Shown: positions 49,136 through 58,014, numbered from the stretch's first letter. The stretch is 64,000 nucleotides of DNA from Metabacillus sp. KUDC1714 (GCF_014217835.1 NZ_CP055263.1:5700083-5764082), one strand, 5' to 3'. Notes: generated by a model from the sequence alone, not told the origin. Numbers and translations are program-made.

Positions 49136-50302
49136 CTAAATTCCTGTAACCTTTCCATACGTTCCGCCACCGCCAGATGTCACTTGGAGGCGACCTTCTC
49201 TTCCAGCCACTATATACTCTACAATTTTTTCTGGTACTACCTTCTGAAGTTCATGCTTAGGTACTTCATGTAGTATGTTCATCTCGGTTCCGAACATGTC
49301 CTTCAATTTTTCTAATGTTTTCGGACCAATACCAGGAATAAATTGAAGTGGAACTTGATGAATATATGGAGGACGAATATTGGTATTTTCTATTGAACTT
49401 GCTAGTTCTTTGAGCCGTTTTGATACTCCTTTTACAAAACGAGTACTACCACAGTTTTCACATTTTACTTGATCTGCTTCCGGCTTTATACCACATTTTT
49501 CACATGTTGTTTCATAATATTTTCCCAAATATGGATTTAAACCATAATTAGCTTCTACACCTCTACCATCTTCCCCAGCTAGTGCTTTTTTCAATTCTAA
49601 AAAGCTTGGTTCTTGCAAAACTAGTTTTTGGTATTCTCTCCCAATTTTCGGCAATGAATGAGCATCTGAATTGGTTAAGTACGTAAAGTTATGTAACTCA
49701 GCTATTTGGTCCGCCATAGTGGTATCAGAGCTTAATCCAAGTTCAACCGCATCAATTAGGCTTCCATCAAAAACCTCTTTCAATGTATACGTTACTCCAC
49801 TTCCAAATAAGCTTTTGTGAGGTGTAAAAATATGAGCAGGTATAAATATCCCACCTAGGTTTTTAACAACCTTCTGTAATGTTTTTCCTTCTTCATAAAT
49901 TCTTTGTGAACTTAGCGTAATATTTGTTAATCGCGAAGAAAGCCATGTAGAAAACTCCTGCATTTTTTCAAGTGATGGCATAAAGGCCAATACATGGATC
50001 GGACCTTTGCAAGCATCATCATAAATTTCCAGCTCACTACCGAGAATTAAGGTTGTATTGTTAAAGCGAATGCCACCGTTTTCTAGCTCGACACAATCAC
50101 CATTTTTAACAAGCTTAGTAAGCGTCAGTAATACTTCAGGTACATGACAGTCAATGATTCCTACAATATCAATTCCTTTATGCTCACTAGCTTCGACTAA
50201 TATATTTTCTAAGGTGAGCGTTCGTGAGGCTGTAATTTTCACTGGCTTTCCAGAAGTTGTTTGACCGATATGAATATGTAAATCAGCAAAATAACGATTC
50301 AT
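49136..50302 (-). CDS. EndoQ-like PHP-domain endonuclease
   Basis: A 388-residue protein with an N-terminal PHP phosphoesterase domain (DLHIHIG, GIIDCHVPE, NSDAHSLP), a zinc-finger (CEKCG...CENCG, about 265-285) and a helix-hairpin-helix (FIPGIGPKTLEKL, about 325-337). This order is that of endonuclease Q, which cuts DNA 5' to deaminated bases such as uracil and hypoxanthine. Activity is inferred from the family. AGGAGG is about 12 bases before the ATG. It is next to nudF, itself a nucleotide-housekeeping enzyme. Confidence 0.88.
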   Translation of the reverse strand: MNRYFADLHIHIGQTTSGKPVKITASRTLTLENILVEASEHKGIDIVGIIDCHVPEVLLTLTKLVKNGDCVELENGGIRFNNTTLILGSELEIYDDACKGPIHVLAFMPSLEKMQEFSTWLSSRLTNITLSSQRIYEEGKTLQKVVKNLGGIFIPAHIFTPHKSLFGSGVTYTLKEVFDGSLIDAVELGLSSDTTMADQIAELHNFTYLTNSDAHSLPKIGREYQKLVLQEPSFLELKKALAGEDGRGVEANYGLNPYLGKYYETTCEKCGIKPEADQVKCENCGSTRFVKGVSKRLKELASSIENTNIRPPYIHQVPLQFIPGIGPKTLEKLKDMFGTEMNILHEVPKHELQKVVPEKIVEYIVAGREGRLQVTSGGGGTYGKVTGI

Positions 50303-50435
50303 GATGTTAACAAACCTCCTGTCGAGTGTTTACGCCAATTTAATACGAAGGTTAGACTAAGTTTTACTACTAGATTAACTATTAATTAAGTTCCTTGATA
50401 TAAATTATCTATGTTACATCAGGCTATGCTGTAAT

Positions 50436-50996
50436 TTAGCTTTCCTGTCCTTTTAGCGCTTGTTTAAGTTGTAAGTATTGAACGGCATAGGCTGTTTTTG
50501 CATCGTATATTCTTTTATTTTGAATCATTTCCGCTGCTTCCTCTAATGTCACTTCCATCACATCTAAAAATTCATCTTCATCTAGTTCTGCAGCTACTGT
50601 TAGCTTTTCCAAATTCTCTGCAATAAATAAATGAACAAGTTCATCAGCAAACCCAGGTGAGGTATAAAACGAGATCAATGGTTGTAGATTACCACATGTA
50701 TAACCGGTTTCTTCCTCTAATTCTCTTTTAGCTGTAGATTCTGGTTGTTCTCCTTTTTCTAGCTTACCAGCTGGAATCTCAACTAATGTCCGTCCAAGTG
50801 GCTTACGAAATTGCTCAACCATTAAAATTTTATTTTCTGGTGTTATTGCTATAACAGCTACTGCCCCTGGATGTTTTACAATTTCGCGAGTACTTGTTTT
50901 ACCATTTGGTAGTTCAACTTCTTCTACATATAAATCAATAATTCTCCCCTTGAATATTTCCTTTGAAGAGAGTGTCGTTTCTTTTAAATGATCCAT
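50436..50996 (-). CDS. nudF: ADP-ribose pyrophosphatase NudF
   Basis: A Nudix hydrolase of 186 residues that cleaves ADP-ribose to AMP and ribose 5-phosphate. The Nudix box reads GKLEKGEQPESTAKRELEEE (about residues 80-99) and is preceded by the ADP-ribose-type N-terminal domain (GRIIDLYVEEVELPNGK). The open frame begins at 51038, but AGGAG eight bases before the ATG at 50996 fixes the start. Confidence 0.95.
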   Translation of the reverse strand: MDHLKETTLSSKEIFKGRIIDLYVEEVELPNGKTSTREIVKHPGAVAVIAITPENKILMVEQFRKPLGRTLVEIPAGKLEKGEQPESTAKRELEEETGYTCGNLQPLISFYTSPGFADELVHLFIAENLEKLTVAAELDEDEFLDVMEVTLEEAAEMIQNKRIYDAKTAYAVQYLQLKQALKGQES

Positions 50997-51058
50997 TCGA
51001 TCAGCTCCTGTTCTATAAGCATTTCTTCCTTCATACATTCTATCATATCTTATTGGAA

Positions 51059-51134
51059 GGCTCTGTTAAACTTGGTTGTTGATTTCCGCTGCAATCAACA
51101 AGGTGCCAAAATCAACAGTGAGCTTTAACAGGCC
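51059..51134. mobile_element. MITE-like element with terminal inverted repeats and 8-bp target duplication
   Basis: A 76-base segment whose ends read GGCTCTGTTAAA and, inverted, GGCCTGTTAAA. It is flanked on both sides by TATTGGAA (51051-51058 and 51135-51142), which looks like a target-site duplication. Inside, TTGATT and AATCAA stems can fold. It has no coding capacity. The 8-bp duplication fits several transposase families, so the parent element cannot be named. Confidence 0.7.
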
Positions 51135-51161
51135 TATTGGAAAGGAATGGTTCTAAAAAAC

Positions 51162-51320
51162 GTGAAAATCTATCTGCTGGACAAGGGTATTGTTCTTGTT
51201 GGGAAAGCGTGGGAGATTCGTACAAAATTGAAGGAGTATGGTCGTTCGTATACAACTGTAAATGAATGGATTAGTGATGAAAAAACAAGGAAACATTCAG
51301 GGTCAATTCAAAAAAAATAG
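51162..51320 (+). CDS. mciZ: MciZ, sporulation inhibitor of FtsZ
   Basis: A 52-residue peptide with the core KGIVLVGKAWEIRTKLKEYG followed by NEWIS, very close to B. subtilis MciZ as I recall it, including its location between nudF and yqkF. MciZ is made in the mother cell during sporulation, caps FtsZ filaments and blocks a second division. Homology favours the GTG at 51162; an in-frame ATG at 51147 is an alternative. This version carries about 12 extra basic residues at the C-terminus (KTRKHSGSIQKK). A MITE-like element ends 27 bases before the start. Confidence 0.85.
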   Translation: MKIYLLDKGIVLVGKAWEIRTKLKEYGRSYTTVNEWISDEKTRKHSGSIQKK

Positions 51321-51400
51321 ACTAAGTGTTTTGAGTTGCTTTTTCGCATTCTTTATACTAACCTCGAATTTAAAGATGATTATTGAAAAGGAGTGATAAA

Positions 51401-52309
51401 GTGCGAAAAAGACAACTTGGCAAATCAGAATTATATATAAGTGAAGTAGGACTTGGCTGTATGTCACTTGGAACGGAAGAAAAGCATGCTCTCTCACTTA
51501 TTGATGCAGCAATAGAACAAGGTATTAATTACTTTGATACAGCGGATTTATATGATTTTGGACGAAATGAAGAACTTGTCGGAAAAGCTATTAAACATCG
51601 CCGAAAGGACATTATTTTAGCAACAAAAGTAGGAAATCGTTGGAAGGATGACAAAACTGGCTGGAGCTGGGATCCTTCTAAGGCATATATAAAAGAAGCT
51701 GTAAAACAGAGCTTGCTTCGTTTGCAAACTGATTATATTGATCTTTATCAGCTGCATGGGGGAACAATTGAAGATAATATTGATGAAACGATAGAAGCTT
51801 TTGAAGAATTAAAACTAGAAGGTGTTATTCGTTATTATGGTATTTCTTCCATTCGACCTAATGTGATTAAGGAGTATCTTAAAAAATCAAGTATCATCTC
51901 AATTATGATGCAATACAGCCTACTAGATCGACGTCCTGAAGAATGGTTTTCGCTCATGAAAGAAAATGGGGTGAGTGTAATTGCTCGTGGACCTCTTGCA
52001 AAAGGTCTTTTAACCGAAAAACCTCTATCATTAAAGCTCCTAAATAAAGGGTATCTATCTTATTCAAAGGAAGAGCTTGAAAAACAACTAGTAGAACTTG
52101 AGAATGTAGACACCCACCATAGTATGACAGAGCTTGCTTTGCAATATTGCCTTTATCAGGATGCCATCGGCACAGTAATTCCTGGGGCAAGTAAGATACA
52201 GCAATTAATTGAAAATGCTACAGCGGGATCAGGTGTGCCACTTGATCCCCAAACATATGAAAAGCTACAACAACTAACGAAACTAGATAAATACGAACAA
52301 CACCGTTAA
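51401..52309 (+). CDS. yqkF: Aldo/keto reductase YqkF
   Basis: An NADPH-dependent reductase of 302 residues with an (alpha/beta)8 barrel. It has GLGCMSLG, catalytic DTADLYDFGRNEE (Asp, Tyr), the lysine of ATKVGN, QLHGG, and a C-terminal GTVIPGASKIQQL cofactor block. The physiological substrate is unknown. The open frame starts at a TTG at 51383, but AAAGGAG seven bases before the GTG at 51401 supports that start. It is followed by a strong terminator. Confidence 0.92.
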   Translation: MRKRQLGKSELYISEVGLGCMSLGTEEKHALSLIDAAIEQGINYFDTADLYDFGRNEELVGKAIKHRRKDIILATKVGNRWKDDKTGWSWDPSKAYIKEAVKQSLLRLQTDYIDLYQLHGGTIEDNIDETIEAFEELKLEGVIRYYGISSIRPNVIKEYLKKSSIISIMMQYSLLDRRPEEWFSLMKENGVSVIARGPLAKGLLTEKPLSLKLLNKGYLSYSKEELEKQLVELENVDTHHSMTELALQYCLYQDAIGTVIPGASKIQQLIENATAGSGVPLDPQTYEKLQQLTKLDKYEQHR

Positions 52310-52336
52310 AAAACGGGGCCGATTTGGCCCCGTTTT
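52310..52336. terminator. Terminator between convergent yqkF and yqkE
   Basis: Eleven-base GC-rich stem AAAACGGGGCC with loop GATTT and exact complement, overlapping the end of yqkF. Confidence 0.92.
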
Positions 52337-52351
52337 CTTGTCTCTCTATAA

Positions 52352-52585
52352 TTATTTAAAATTCTTCCATGATAAGGAACTCTCGTCTAACAGTTCTTCA
52401 AAGCTTTTATTTTTTTCTCTTTGTTTTCGTTCTTCTAGTTTTTGGCGTTCAAGCGCTGCTTGTCTTTCCTCTTGTTCCTGTGTTAATCCTTTTTTCACTG
52501 CTTTCAACTGCTCTAATAAATTACTATTTAAATGATCTGAAACTGATACTGACTGATCATCCTTTTTCTTGCTTGGCTTTTTCAT
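52352..52585 (-). CDS. yqkE: YqkE-like small hydrophilic protein
   Basis: A 77-residue, highly charged protein; the middle (about 25-60) is rich in Glu, Gln, Lys and Arg and likely forms a single long helix or coiled coil. AGGAGG seven bases before the ATG at 52585 fixes the start. The name rests on its position next to yqkF and yqkD and on similar length; the function is unknown. Confidence 0.75.
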   Translation of the reverse strand: MKKPSKKKDDQSVSVSDHLNSNLLEQLKAVKKGLTQEQEERQAALERQKLEERKQREKNKSFEELLDESSLSWKNFK

Positions 52586-52727
52586 CCACTCGCCTCCTAC
52601 ATCCTTTTTCAATGTCACTTATAAACGCCCATTTAATTGAACGAAGTAAACAGAGCTTGGATTATCTCTACTTCAAAGTATAAAAAAGATTTTTAAAATT
52701 GAAAAGAGATTTACTAAAGGAAATTCA

Positions 52728-53012
52728 TTACATTGCAATTGTATAAATACCAAGCAAGAGATTAGGTAATCCCAGTAAAAAGAACATCGCAGCTCTGTTC
52801 ACTCTTTTTATTCGTTCTTCCTTTGTTTCATTTTGATATTGTATTCTTATGCGATCACTACTTACAAAAACTCCCACATACAATCCTGATGCTAAAAAGG
52901 AAACTAAACCAACACTCCCAGATAGCATGGTAATAATCGTTTTATCATTCGTCATATAACCAATTAGTCCTATTAAGCAAGCAAGCAATAATCCTAAGAG
53001 AAAGGCTTTCAT
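52728..53012 (-). CDS. DUF5316-like small membrane protein
   Basis: A 94-residue protein with three membrane helices (about 2-20, 28-52 and 73-92) separated by a short charged loop NETKEERIKRVNRAA. The layout resembles the DUF5316 family, which has no known function. It is a lone minus-strand gene between yqkE and the 39-residue peptide gene. Confidence 0.7.
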   Translation of the reverse strand: MKAFLLGLLLACLIGLIGYMTNDKTIITMLSGSVGLVSFLASGLYVGVFVSSDRIRIQYQNETKEERIKRVNRAAMFFLLGLPNLLLGIYTIAM

Positions 53013-53124
53013 TTAAACACCTCATTATTATATATTGATACGCAAATACTGCTTGGCTGTTTCGATAATTGTATAATTTGTTCAATAAACACATATTTTA
53101 TTTGATAGAAAGGAGCGATTTAAC

Positions 53125-53244
53125 ATGGCTAAGCAACGAGGACAAAAAGGCAAACCAAATGCTGATACTTCTAAAAAGATGATGGCTGCTGAAGAAGTAG
53201 CAAAAGCGATCCATCCTACAAAAAGACAGAATTCAGAGCAATGA
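53125..53244 (+). CDS. 39-residue basic hydrophilic protein
   Basis: ATG at 53125 is preceded by AAAGGAG and encodes a basic peptide starting MAKQRGQKGKPNADTSKKMM and ending QNSEQ. There is no membrane segment or cysteine. A terminator with a six-base T-run follows the stop within ten bases, so this is very probably a real gene. I do not recognise a family; its composition recalls small acid-soluble or ribosome-associated spore proteins, but that is not an assignment. Confidence 0.75.
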   Translation: MAKQRGQKGKPNADTSKKMMAAEEVAKAIHPTKRQNSEQ

Positions 53245-53250
53245 TTAATT

Positions 53251-53276
53251 AGACAGGCTTAGTGCTTGTCTTTTTT
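53251..53276 (+). terminator. Terminator after the 39-residue gene
   Basis: AGACAGGC pairs with GCTTGTCT (one G-U) across a five-base loop, then TTTTTT. Confidence 0.87.
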
Positions 53277-53360
53277 ATTTGCATGACTTTGTAAACATTG
53301 GAAGTGTGGTAGCTGTTCATGTAAAATAAGAATGAAGTAAAAGGTAAAGGAGTCAGCGTT

Positions 53361-54266
53361 ATGAAAAAAATATTTATTGGATTGCTTATTATCCTTTCGT
53401 ATATTTTTATCATTGGATTTTTCTTTACAAATAAAATGATGTATATCAAAAAGAAAACAGATGAAGAAATTATCAATCGTGATACTAAATACGGACTTTA
53501 TAATCAAAGGGATTTTGATGCTCTTGAAAAGAAAGATGTCTCAATTCCCTCTCAGTTTGGTTACTCAATTAAAGGCACTCTTATTGAACCCCACAAGACG
53601 AATCGTTACATCATTATTTGTCACGGAGTTACAGTAAATCGCCTTAATTCAGTTAAGTATATGAATTTATTTTTGCAAAAGGGCTGGAATGTTTTGATTT
53701 ATGACCATCGTAGGCATGGTGAAAGTGGTGGGAAAACAACAAGTTATGGTCATTATGAGAAATTTGATCTTCAATCTGTTGTTCAATGGTTAAAGACAGA
53801 ACTTGGGGATTCAATTATTTTAGGGATACATGGTGAATCAATGGGTGCAGTTACGACGTTGCTTTATGCTGGAATGGTTGAAGACAGCGCAGATTTTTAT
53901 ATTGCCGACTGCCCTTTCTCAGAGCTTGAAGCACAGCTACTCTACAGACTTAAAGTAGAGTTCAAGGTACCAAGCCTTTTGATTATGCCAATTGCAAAGC
54001 CTTTTGTTCAGCTGCGTGATCGTTACTCTATTAAAGGTGTTTCGCCACTTAATGCAATAGCAAATATAAAACGTCCTGTTTTATTGATTCATAGTAAGGA
54101 AGATGATTACATACCAGCTGAAATGACTAAACAACTTTACGAAAAAAAGACAGGGCTTAAAAAGCTTTATATTGCTGAAAAAGGCTCACATGCGATGTCG
54201 TATGCAGAAAACCGCGAGGAATATTCTAAAGTTATTGATGAGTTTTTTGCTGAGATTGGTTTATAA
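53361..54266 (+). CDS. yqkD: Membrane-anchored alpha/beta hydrolase YqkD
   Basis: A serine hydrolase of 301 residues with an N-terminal membrane anchor (about 3-23), oxyanion-type ICHGVTVNR, nucleophile S160 in GIHGESMGA, Asp in SKEDDYIP and His in GSHAMSY. The substrate is unknown. The fold and anchor match the B. subtilis YqkD/BAAT-like hydrolases in the same neighbourhood. AAAGGAG precedes the ATG. Confidence 0.9.
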   Translation: MKKIFIGLLIILSYIFIIGFFFTNKMMYIKKKTDEEIINRDTKYGLYNQRDFDALEKKDVSIPSQFGYSIKGTLIEPHKTNRYIIICHGVTVNRLNSVKYMNLFLQKGWNVLIYDHRRHGESGGKTTSYGHYEKFDLQSVVQWLKTELGDSIILGIHGESMGAVTTLLYAGMVEDSADFYIADCPFSELEAQLLYRLKVEFKVPSLLIMPIAKPFVQLRDRYSIKGVSPLNAIANIKRPVLLIHSKEDDYIPAEMTKQLYEKKTGLKKLYIAEKGSHAMSYAENREEYSKVIDEFFAEIGL

Positions 54267-54690
54267 GTACAAAAGCGTAGGCGCCCGCTTAGCGACGTAT
54301 GAACTGGAGCACTCTGTATGAGATAAAGCGAGACTTCCATCAGTGGGTTATCTGATGGATAGCGAGACTTATCGGACCTTTACGGGCAGTTTTCATTACG
54401 GCCCGTTAAGGTGGGGAAAAGCGAGACTTCCATCAGTGGGCTATCTGATGGATAGCGAGACTTATCGGACTTTTACGGGCAGTTTAATCATATACTGCCC
54501 GTTAATGTGCGGCAAAGGAAACACGAAGAGCGTAAGCGATTCGATGTTGACTTAGCGTATAAGGAGTGTGAAGTTCACTTCTGCTTTAGCGCTGGAGCTG
54601 GATGTCAAAGCGCCTATCCATAGTACAAGAATTTTTACCACTTCCTATACGAAAACAAAAGCGTAAGCACCCGCTTATTGAGAACTTATT
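54267..54690. repeat. Repeat island between yqkD and yqkC
   Basis: About 420 bases with no real gene. The outer parts (54267-54310 and 54589-54615, with another fragment at 54655-54680) are pieces of the GCGCTGGAGCT dispersed repeat. The centre (54325-54516) is a separate two-copy tandem repeat. An open frame at 54343-54555 runs through the repeat copies and has no ribosome-binding site. Confidence 0.75.
54325..54516. repeat. Two tandem copies of a 93-bp hairpin-rich repeat
   Basis: Copy 1 starts at 54325 and copy 2 at 54418. The first about 68 bases differ at two positions only. Each copy contains GCGAGACTT twice, a CCATCAG/CTGATGG hairpin and an ACGGGC/GCCCGT hairpin. Confidence 0.85.
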
Positions 54691-54721
54691 AAGGCTACCA
54701 CATTAATCAGGTGGTAGCCTT
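54691..54721. terminator. Strong hairpin after yqkC
   Basis: AAGGCTACCAC pairs exactly with GTGGTAGCCTT across a nine-base loop. The best T-run is on the plus strand; on the minus strand it lies four bases after the yqkC stop. Confidence 0.8.
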
Positions 54722-54724
54722 TTT

Positions 54725-54967
54725 TCATCCTAGCACATCAGAAATATGCTCCATATTTTTCTCCATCCATTGAATAGCTTCATCTATAGTCGGGAATTCT
54801 TGTGCTTCAAACGTCATTTCATCTTGAAGCAACCATACGTCCTTCGTATCGTCATGAGAGCCTCCGATTGACCAGTGAAGCAGACTATATGGGTGGTTAT
54901 CATTTAAAAAAGATACCCACGTTTTATTTAACGCAACATTTTTTATTGATTTTAACCGATTCTTCAC
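54725..54967 (-). CDS. yqkC: YqkC (DUF2552) small protein
   Basis: An 80-residue soluble protein with [21 protein letters not shown] and a C-terminal helix [12 protein letters not shown], matching the DUF2552 family in length and position. It starts with GTG at 54967 after GAGGGG, ten bases after yqkB, so the two form an operon. The function is unknown. Confidence 0.8.
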   Translation of the reverse strand: MKNRLKSIKNVALNKTWVSFLNDNHPYSLLHWSIGGSHDDTKDVWLLQDEMTFEAQEFPTIDEAIQWMEKNMEHISDVLG

Positions 54968-54977
54968 CTATTTCCCC

Positions 54978-55301
54978 TCACTTTACAAGTAAACTCATGC
55001 GTGGATTTAATATTTGTGAAGGGCTTTTTAGCATATAGCAATTAGCTGTTTTGTTATAGGATATTGTGAGCTCTTCATCTAAAAATACCATTTTTGTCTT
55101 TTCAACAAATAACGGTACTTCATTTGTTTCTAACTTTATGTCATCTGCATCCTGCTCTTTTACTAGCCATAATGCAGTGACACCACTCATCACACATCCG
55201 CAGCCTTCTGTATCATATTTTAATTTCAACACTCTATTTTTATTTTCTCGAAGTTTAGGTGTTAATTGCTCAATTGCTTCTTTTGTAAATGTTAGCTGCA
55301 T
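54978..55301 (-). CDS. yqkB: HesB/IscA-like protein YqkB
   Basis: A 107-residue protein of the HesB-like fold: LTFTKEAIEQLTPKL at the start and the conserved cysteine motif in DTEGCGCVMSGV. The typical A-type Fe-S carrier has three separated cysteines; here the C-terminal Cys-x-Cys pair is absent, so Fe-S carriage is uncertain. It is followed by yqkC. GGAGAA precedes the ATG. Confidence 0.83.
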   Translation of the reverse strand: MQLTFTKEAIEQLTPKLRENKNRVLKLKYDTEGCGCVMSGVTALWLVKEQDADDIKLETNEVPLFVEKTKMVFLDEELTISYNKTANCYMLKSPSQILNPRMSLLVK

Positions 55302-55396
55302 GATATTCTCCTTCTCAACATTCTATATGCATAGTTTATCACACCCTTTTATTTCATGCATGAACTAGCAATGCAAAATAACAATTAGTAATTAAA

Positions 55397-56551
55397 TTAA
55401 TTTTCTCTTTTTGTATTTGCATCTTGCTTTTTACTTTTAAATTTTTCAATACTATATAGCGGTACCACATTTACCTTTACATTTGCCAACTCAATCGGCT
55501 TTTCATGTTTGTTGTTCAGCCATTCTTTATAATGGTACCGATACAAATTGTCTTCTAGCTGAAAAATATCAGCCCCCAATTCTTTCCCTGCATTGAACGC
55601 TTTTTTCACTTCTTCTTTGACTCTAGCTTCCACTTTCTTTTTTACTTTTTCTTGTGTCATATCACTATCTAAGCTTTCTCTCATCATTGCTCTTAAATTC
55701 ACATTAATGTTATAGCTCAATGCATCTTTTTTCTTTTTCAATTTTATTTCTGGTTCTATTAATTCAACTTCTATAAGATGATCCTTGTCTTCTTCAATCG
55801 TTGTAATTGATCTTATTGACTCATCATTTGCCCAAATAAAACCACGTAGATCTGAGGTGGATAACCAGCCTTTATACGTTTTATCGTTTAATATGTATGC
55901 ACCATTGATAACCGCAGCTTTTATTGGCTTACTCTCTTTAAATATATGTTGTTCGTTAAGTGAGACTGATGGAACGATGGTCGTCATTGTTTTTTCATTT
56001 AATCTCCATACAAAATCTCGTAATGTTATTGCTGGAATCGTTGAACTCTGCTGATTTCCTTCATTAGGCTGGTTCAATCTCGAATAAGAAAATGGATAAT
56101 CAAATATCACCGAAGACGTAAAAATGTCATCAAATTTCTCTTGGGTCCCATATGTCCATGCTGTTAAACGAACAGTAAAGTTTGAAGTTAATGATTCGAA
56201 TGCCTCATAAAGCTGTTTAGATGTGATCATCCCTTCTCCAAAAATAATTAAATTTAACTGTTCAAAATTCACTCTCATTTGAATTGTTTGATAGATACCT
56301 GATAACGCTGTTTCAATTGTTTTTCCTTTTCCCTTTGTTATCCACACAGGTACCTGATCTGAACTTTTCCCTTGATCTGTTTTTGCAACATTACTAAAAT
56401 CAAGAAATTGAATGACAACATGATACTCATTATCCACATAGTCAATTCCCATTCCAACTGCATATGCTTGGTTATGAATTTCTTTTACCTTTCCACACCC
56501 TGATAAAAGAATTAACATTATTGTTAAGATCCAAATCTTTCTCCAACTCAT
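55397..56551 (-). CDS. Ger(x)C spore germination lipoprotein
   Basis: The C subunit of a germinant receptor: 384 residues, lipobox LSGC with the lipidated C19, and the GerC family text VKEIHNQAYAVGMGIDY and FEQLNLIIFGEGM. It is anchored to the outer face of the inner spore membrane and works with the A and B subunits encoded just upstream. Its start overlaps the A-subunit stop by four bases. The specific germinant, and hence a ger symbol, cannot be given. Confidence 0.93.
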   Translation of the reverse strand: MSWRKIWILTIMLILLSGCGKVKEIHNQAYAVGMGIDYVDNEYHVVIQFLDFSNVAKTDQGKSSDQVPVWITKGKGKTIETALSGIYQTIQMRVNFEQLNLIIFGEGMITSKQLYEAFESLTSNFTVRLTAWTYGTQEKFDDIFTSSVIFDYPFSYSRLNQPNEGNQQSSTIPAITLRDFVWRLNEKTMTTIVPSVSLNEQHIFKESKPIKAAVINGAYILNDKTYKGWLSTSDLRGFIWANDESIRSITTIEEDKDHLIEVELIEPEIKLKKKKDALSYNINVNLRAMMRESLDSDMTQEKVKKKVEARVKEEVKKAFNAGKELGADIFQLEDNLYRYHYKEWLNNKHEKPIELANVKVNVVPLYSIEKFKSKKQDANTKREN

Positions 56552-58008
56552 TCAGCTTCACCTAGTCTTGATGAATCCTTTGGCTTCAATTCTGAACCCC
56601 GCTTATCTTTTATTAATTCAGGTAATTTGACAAATATTGATAATAAATCTTTCCAAGTCAAATTCGTATAAAATGATAAATACGAAAAACCGAATGACTT
56701 TAAATTAGCTAGATACATCATAATAGAAATAAAGCTAATGGTAAATCCAAATATCCCCATAAAAAAGCTTAGGATCACAACATATAATCGTATAATAAAA
56801 ATATTTCCTGCAAGTGATTGATTGACAAGAGTAAAACTTGCAATTGCTGTAACTCCTATTACAACAAGCATAGTTGGAGATGTTATACCACCTCTTATCG
56901 CTGCATCGCCAATAATCAATCCGCCTAAAACAGCAACTGTTTGTCCTACAGCTTTAGGTAGTCGTGCGCCAGCCTCTCGAAATAATTCAAACATAACTAG
57001 CATAATTAACACTTCAATAAAGGCTGTAAATGGTAGCCCTATTCTTGAAATTGAAATAGTCGCTAATAACGGGAGTGGTAATTCACCGACATTATGAGTG
57101 GTTAAAGCAGTATATAAACCAGGTAAAAAAACTGTAATAAATAGTCCAAATAAACGTAGAAGCCTTTCAACAGATGCATAAAAGAAGCTTGTGTGATCAT
57201 CTTCTGAGGTCTTTATTAAATATCCTAAGTTCGCGGGAGCAAGTAATGCTGTTGGTGCTCCATCAACAATGATTGAAAACCTGCCTTGATTTAATGATTC
57301 AACGACAAAATCTGCTCTTCCTGTATAGTTTACCAATGGAAATAATGATAATAATTGCTTTTCTGCAATTAGTTCTTCCATTTGTGAACTACCCGTAATA
57401 ATGTCAATTTCTATCTTTTCTAATTTCTCTTTAATTTTCTTTAATAATTCGGAATTTATAATATCTGTTATATATAGAAGTGCTACCTTCGTTTGGGACC
57501 GTGTGCCTATTGTATATTCCTCTACAACAAAAGAAGCTGTTTTCAAACGCTTTCTAACTAAACCAAGATTTATACTTATATCCTCCACAAATCCATCCTT
57601 TGGTCCTCTTACTGATACTTCTGTAATTGATTCATCAGGTGTTCTTGATGGTATTTTACTGATGTTATAAAAATAGACATGATCACTTTCCTTCGTTGTG
57701 ATCATTAGCTGTCCTGAAAAGATAGAATCGCATATGTCTTCTTTTGTTATTTTCTTCTTTTCTAATGAGCTTATTTGCATCGTATTTTTTAGTGAGCCAA
57801 GAATTTCCTCAACTGATTCTTGTTGATTGATCGGTGGTAAAACGACTTGATTAAGCATAGTCTTATCAACTATTGGATCACAATAAACCACCAGAAACGA
57901 TTTCTCGTCTTGTTCTCCTTTAAATGTTGTTTTAATTACGATATCTGAAGATGAGTAAAACAGATTCTTTATTCCATCTGGGCTATAATCAATGTTATTT
58001 TCATCCAA
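56548..58008 (-). CDS. Germinant receptor A subunit (GerA family)
   Basis: A protein of 486 residues: soluble N-terminal part (about 1-245) with VRGPKDGFVEDISINLGLVRKR, then about five membrane helices between 285 and 440 with ELPLPLLATISISRIGLPF, and a charged tail. It forms the germinant-sensing nutrient-gated ion channel with the other subunits. It follows the B subunit gene by six bases and overlaps the C subunit gene. It is homologous to SpoVAF at 33426-34898. Confidence 0.93.
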   Translation of the reverse strand: MDENNIDYSPDGIKNLFYSSSDIVIKTTFKGEQDEKSFLVVYCDPIVDKTMLNQVVLPPINQQESVEEILGSLKNTMQISSLEKKKITKEDICDSIFSGQLMITTKESDHVYFYNISKIPSRTPDESITEVSVRGPKDGFVEDISINLGLVRKRLKTASFVVEEYTIGTRSQTKVALLYITDIINSELLKKIKEKLEKIEIDIITGSSQMEELIAEKQLLSLFPLVNYTGRADFVVESLNQGRFSIIVDGAPTALLAPANLGYLIKTSEDDHTSFFYASVERLLRLFGLFITVFLPGLYTALTTHNVGELPLPLLATISISRIGLPFTAFIEVLIMLVMFELFREAGARLPKAVGQTVAVLGGLIIGDAAIRGGITSPTMLVVIGVTAIASFTLVNQSLAGNIFIIRLYVVILSFFMGIFGFTISFISIMMYLANLKSFGFSYLSFYTNLTWKDLLSIFVKLPELIKDKRGSELKPKDSSRLGEAE

Positions 58009-58014
58009 ACTATT

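Noticed and set aside
51303..51497. Minus-strand frame overlapping mciZ and yqkF
   Set aside because: It is antisense to two well-supported genes and has no start signals.
54343..54555. 70-residue frame through the tandem repeat
   Set aside because: Its internal repetition comes from the DNA repeat, it has no ribosome-binding site and no coding character.
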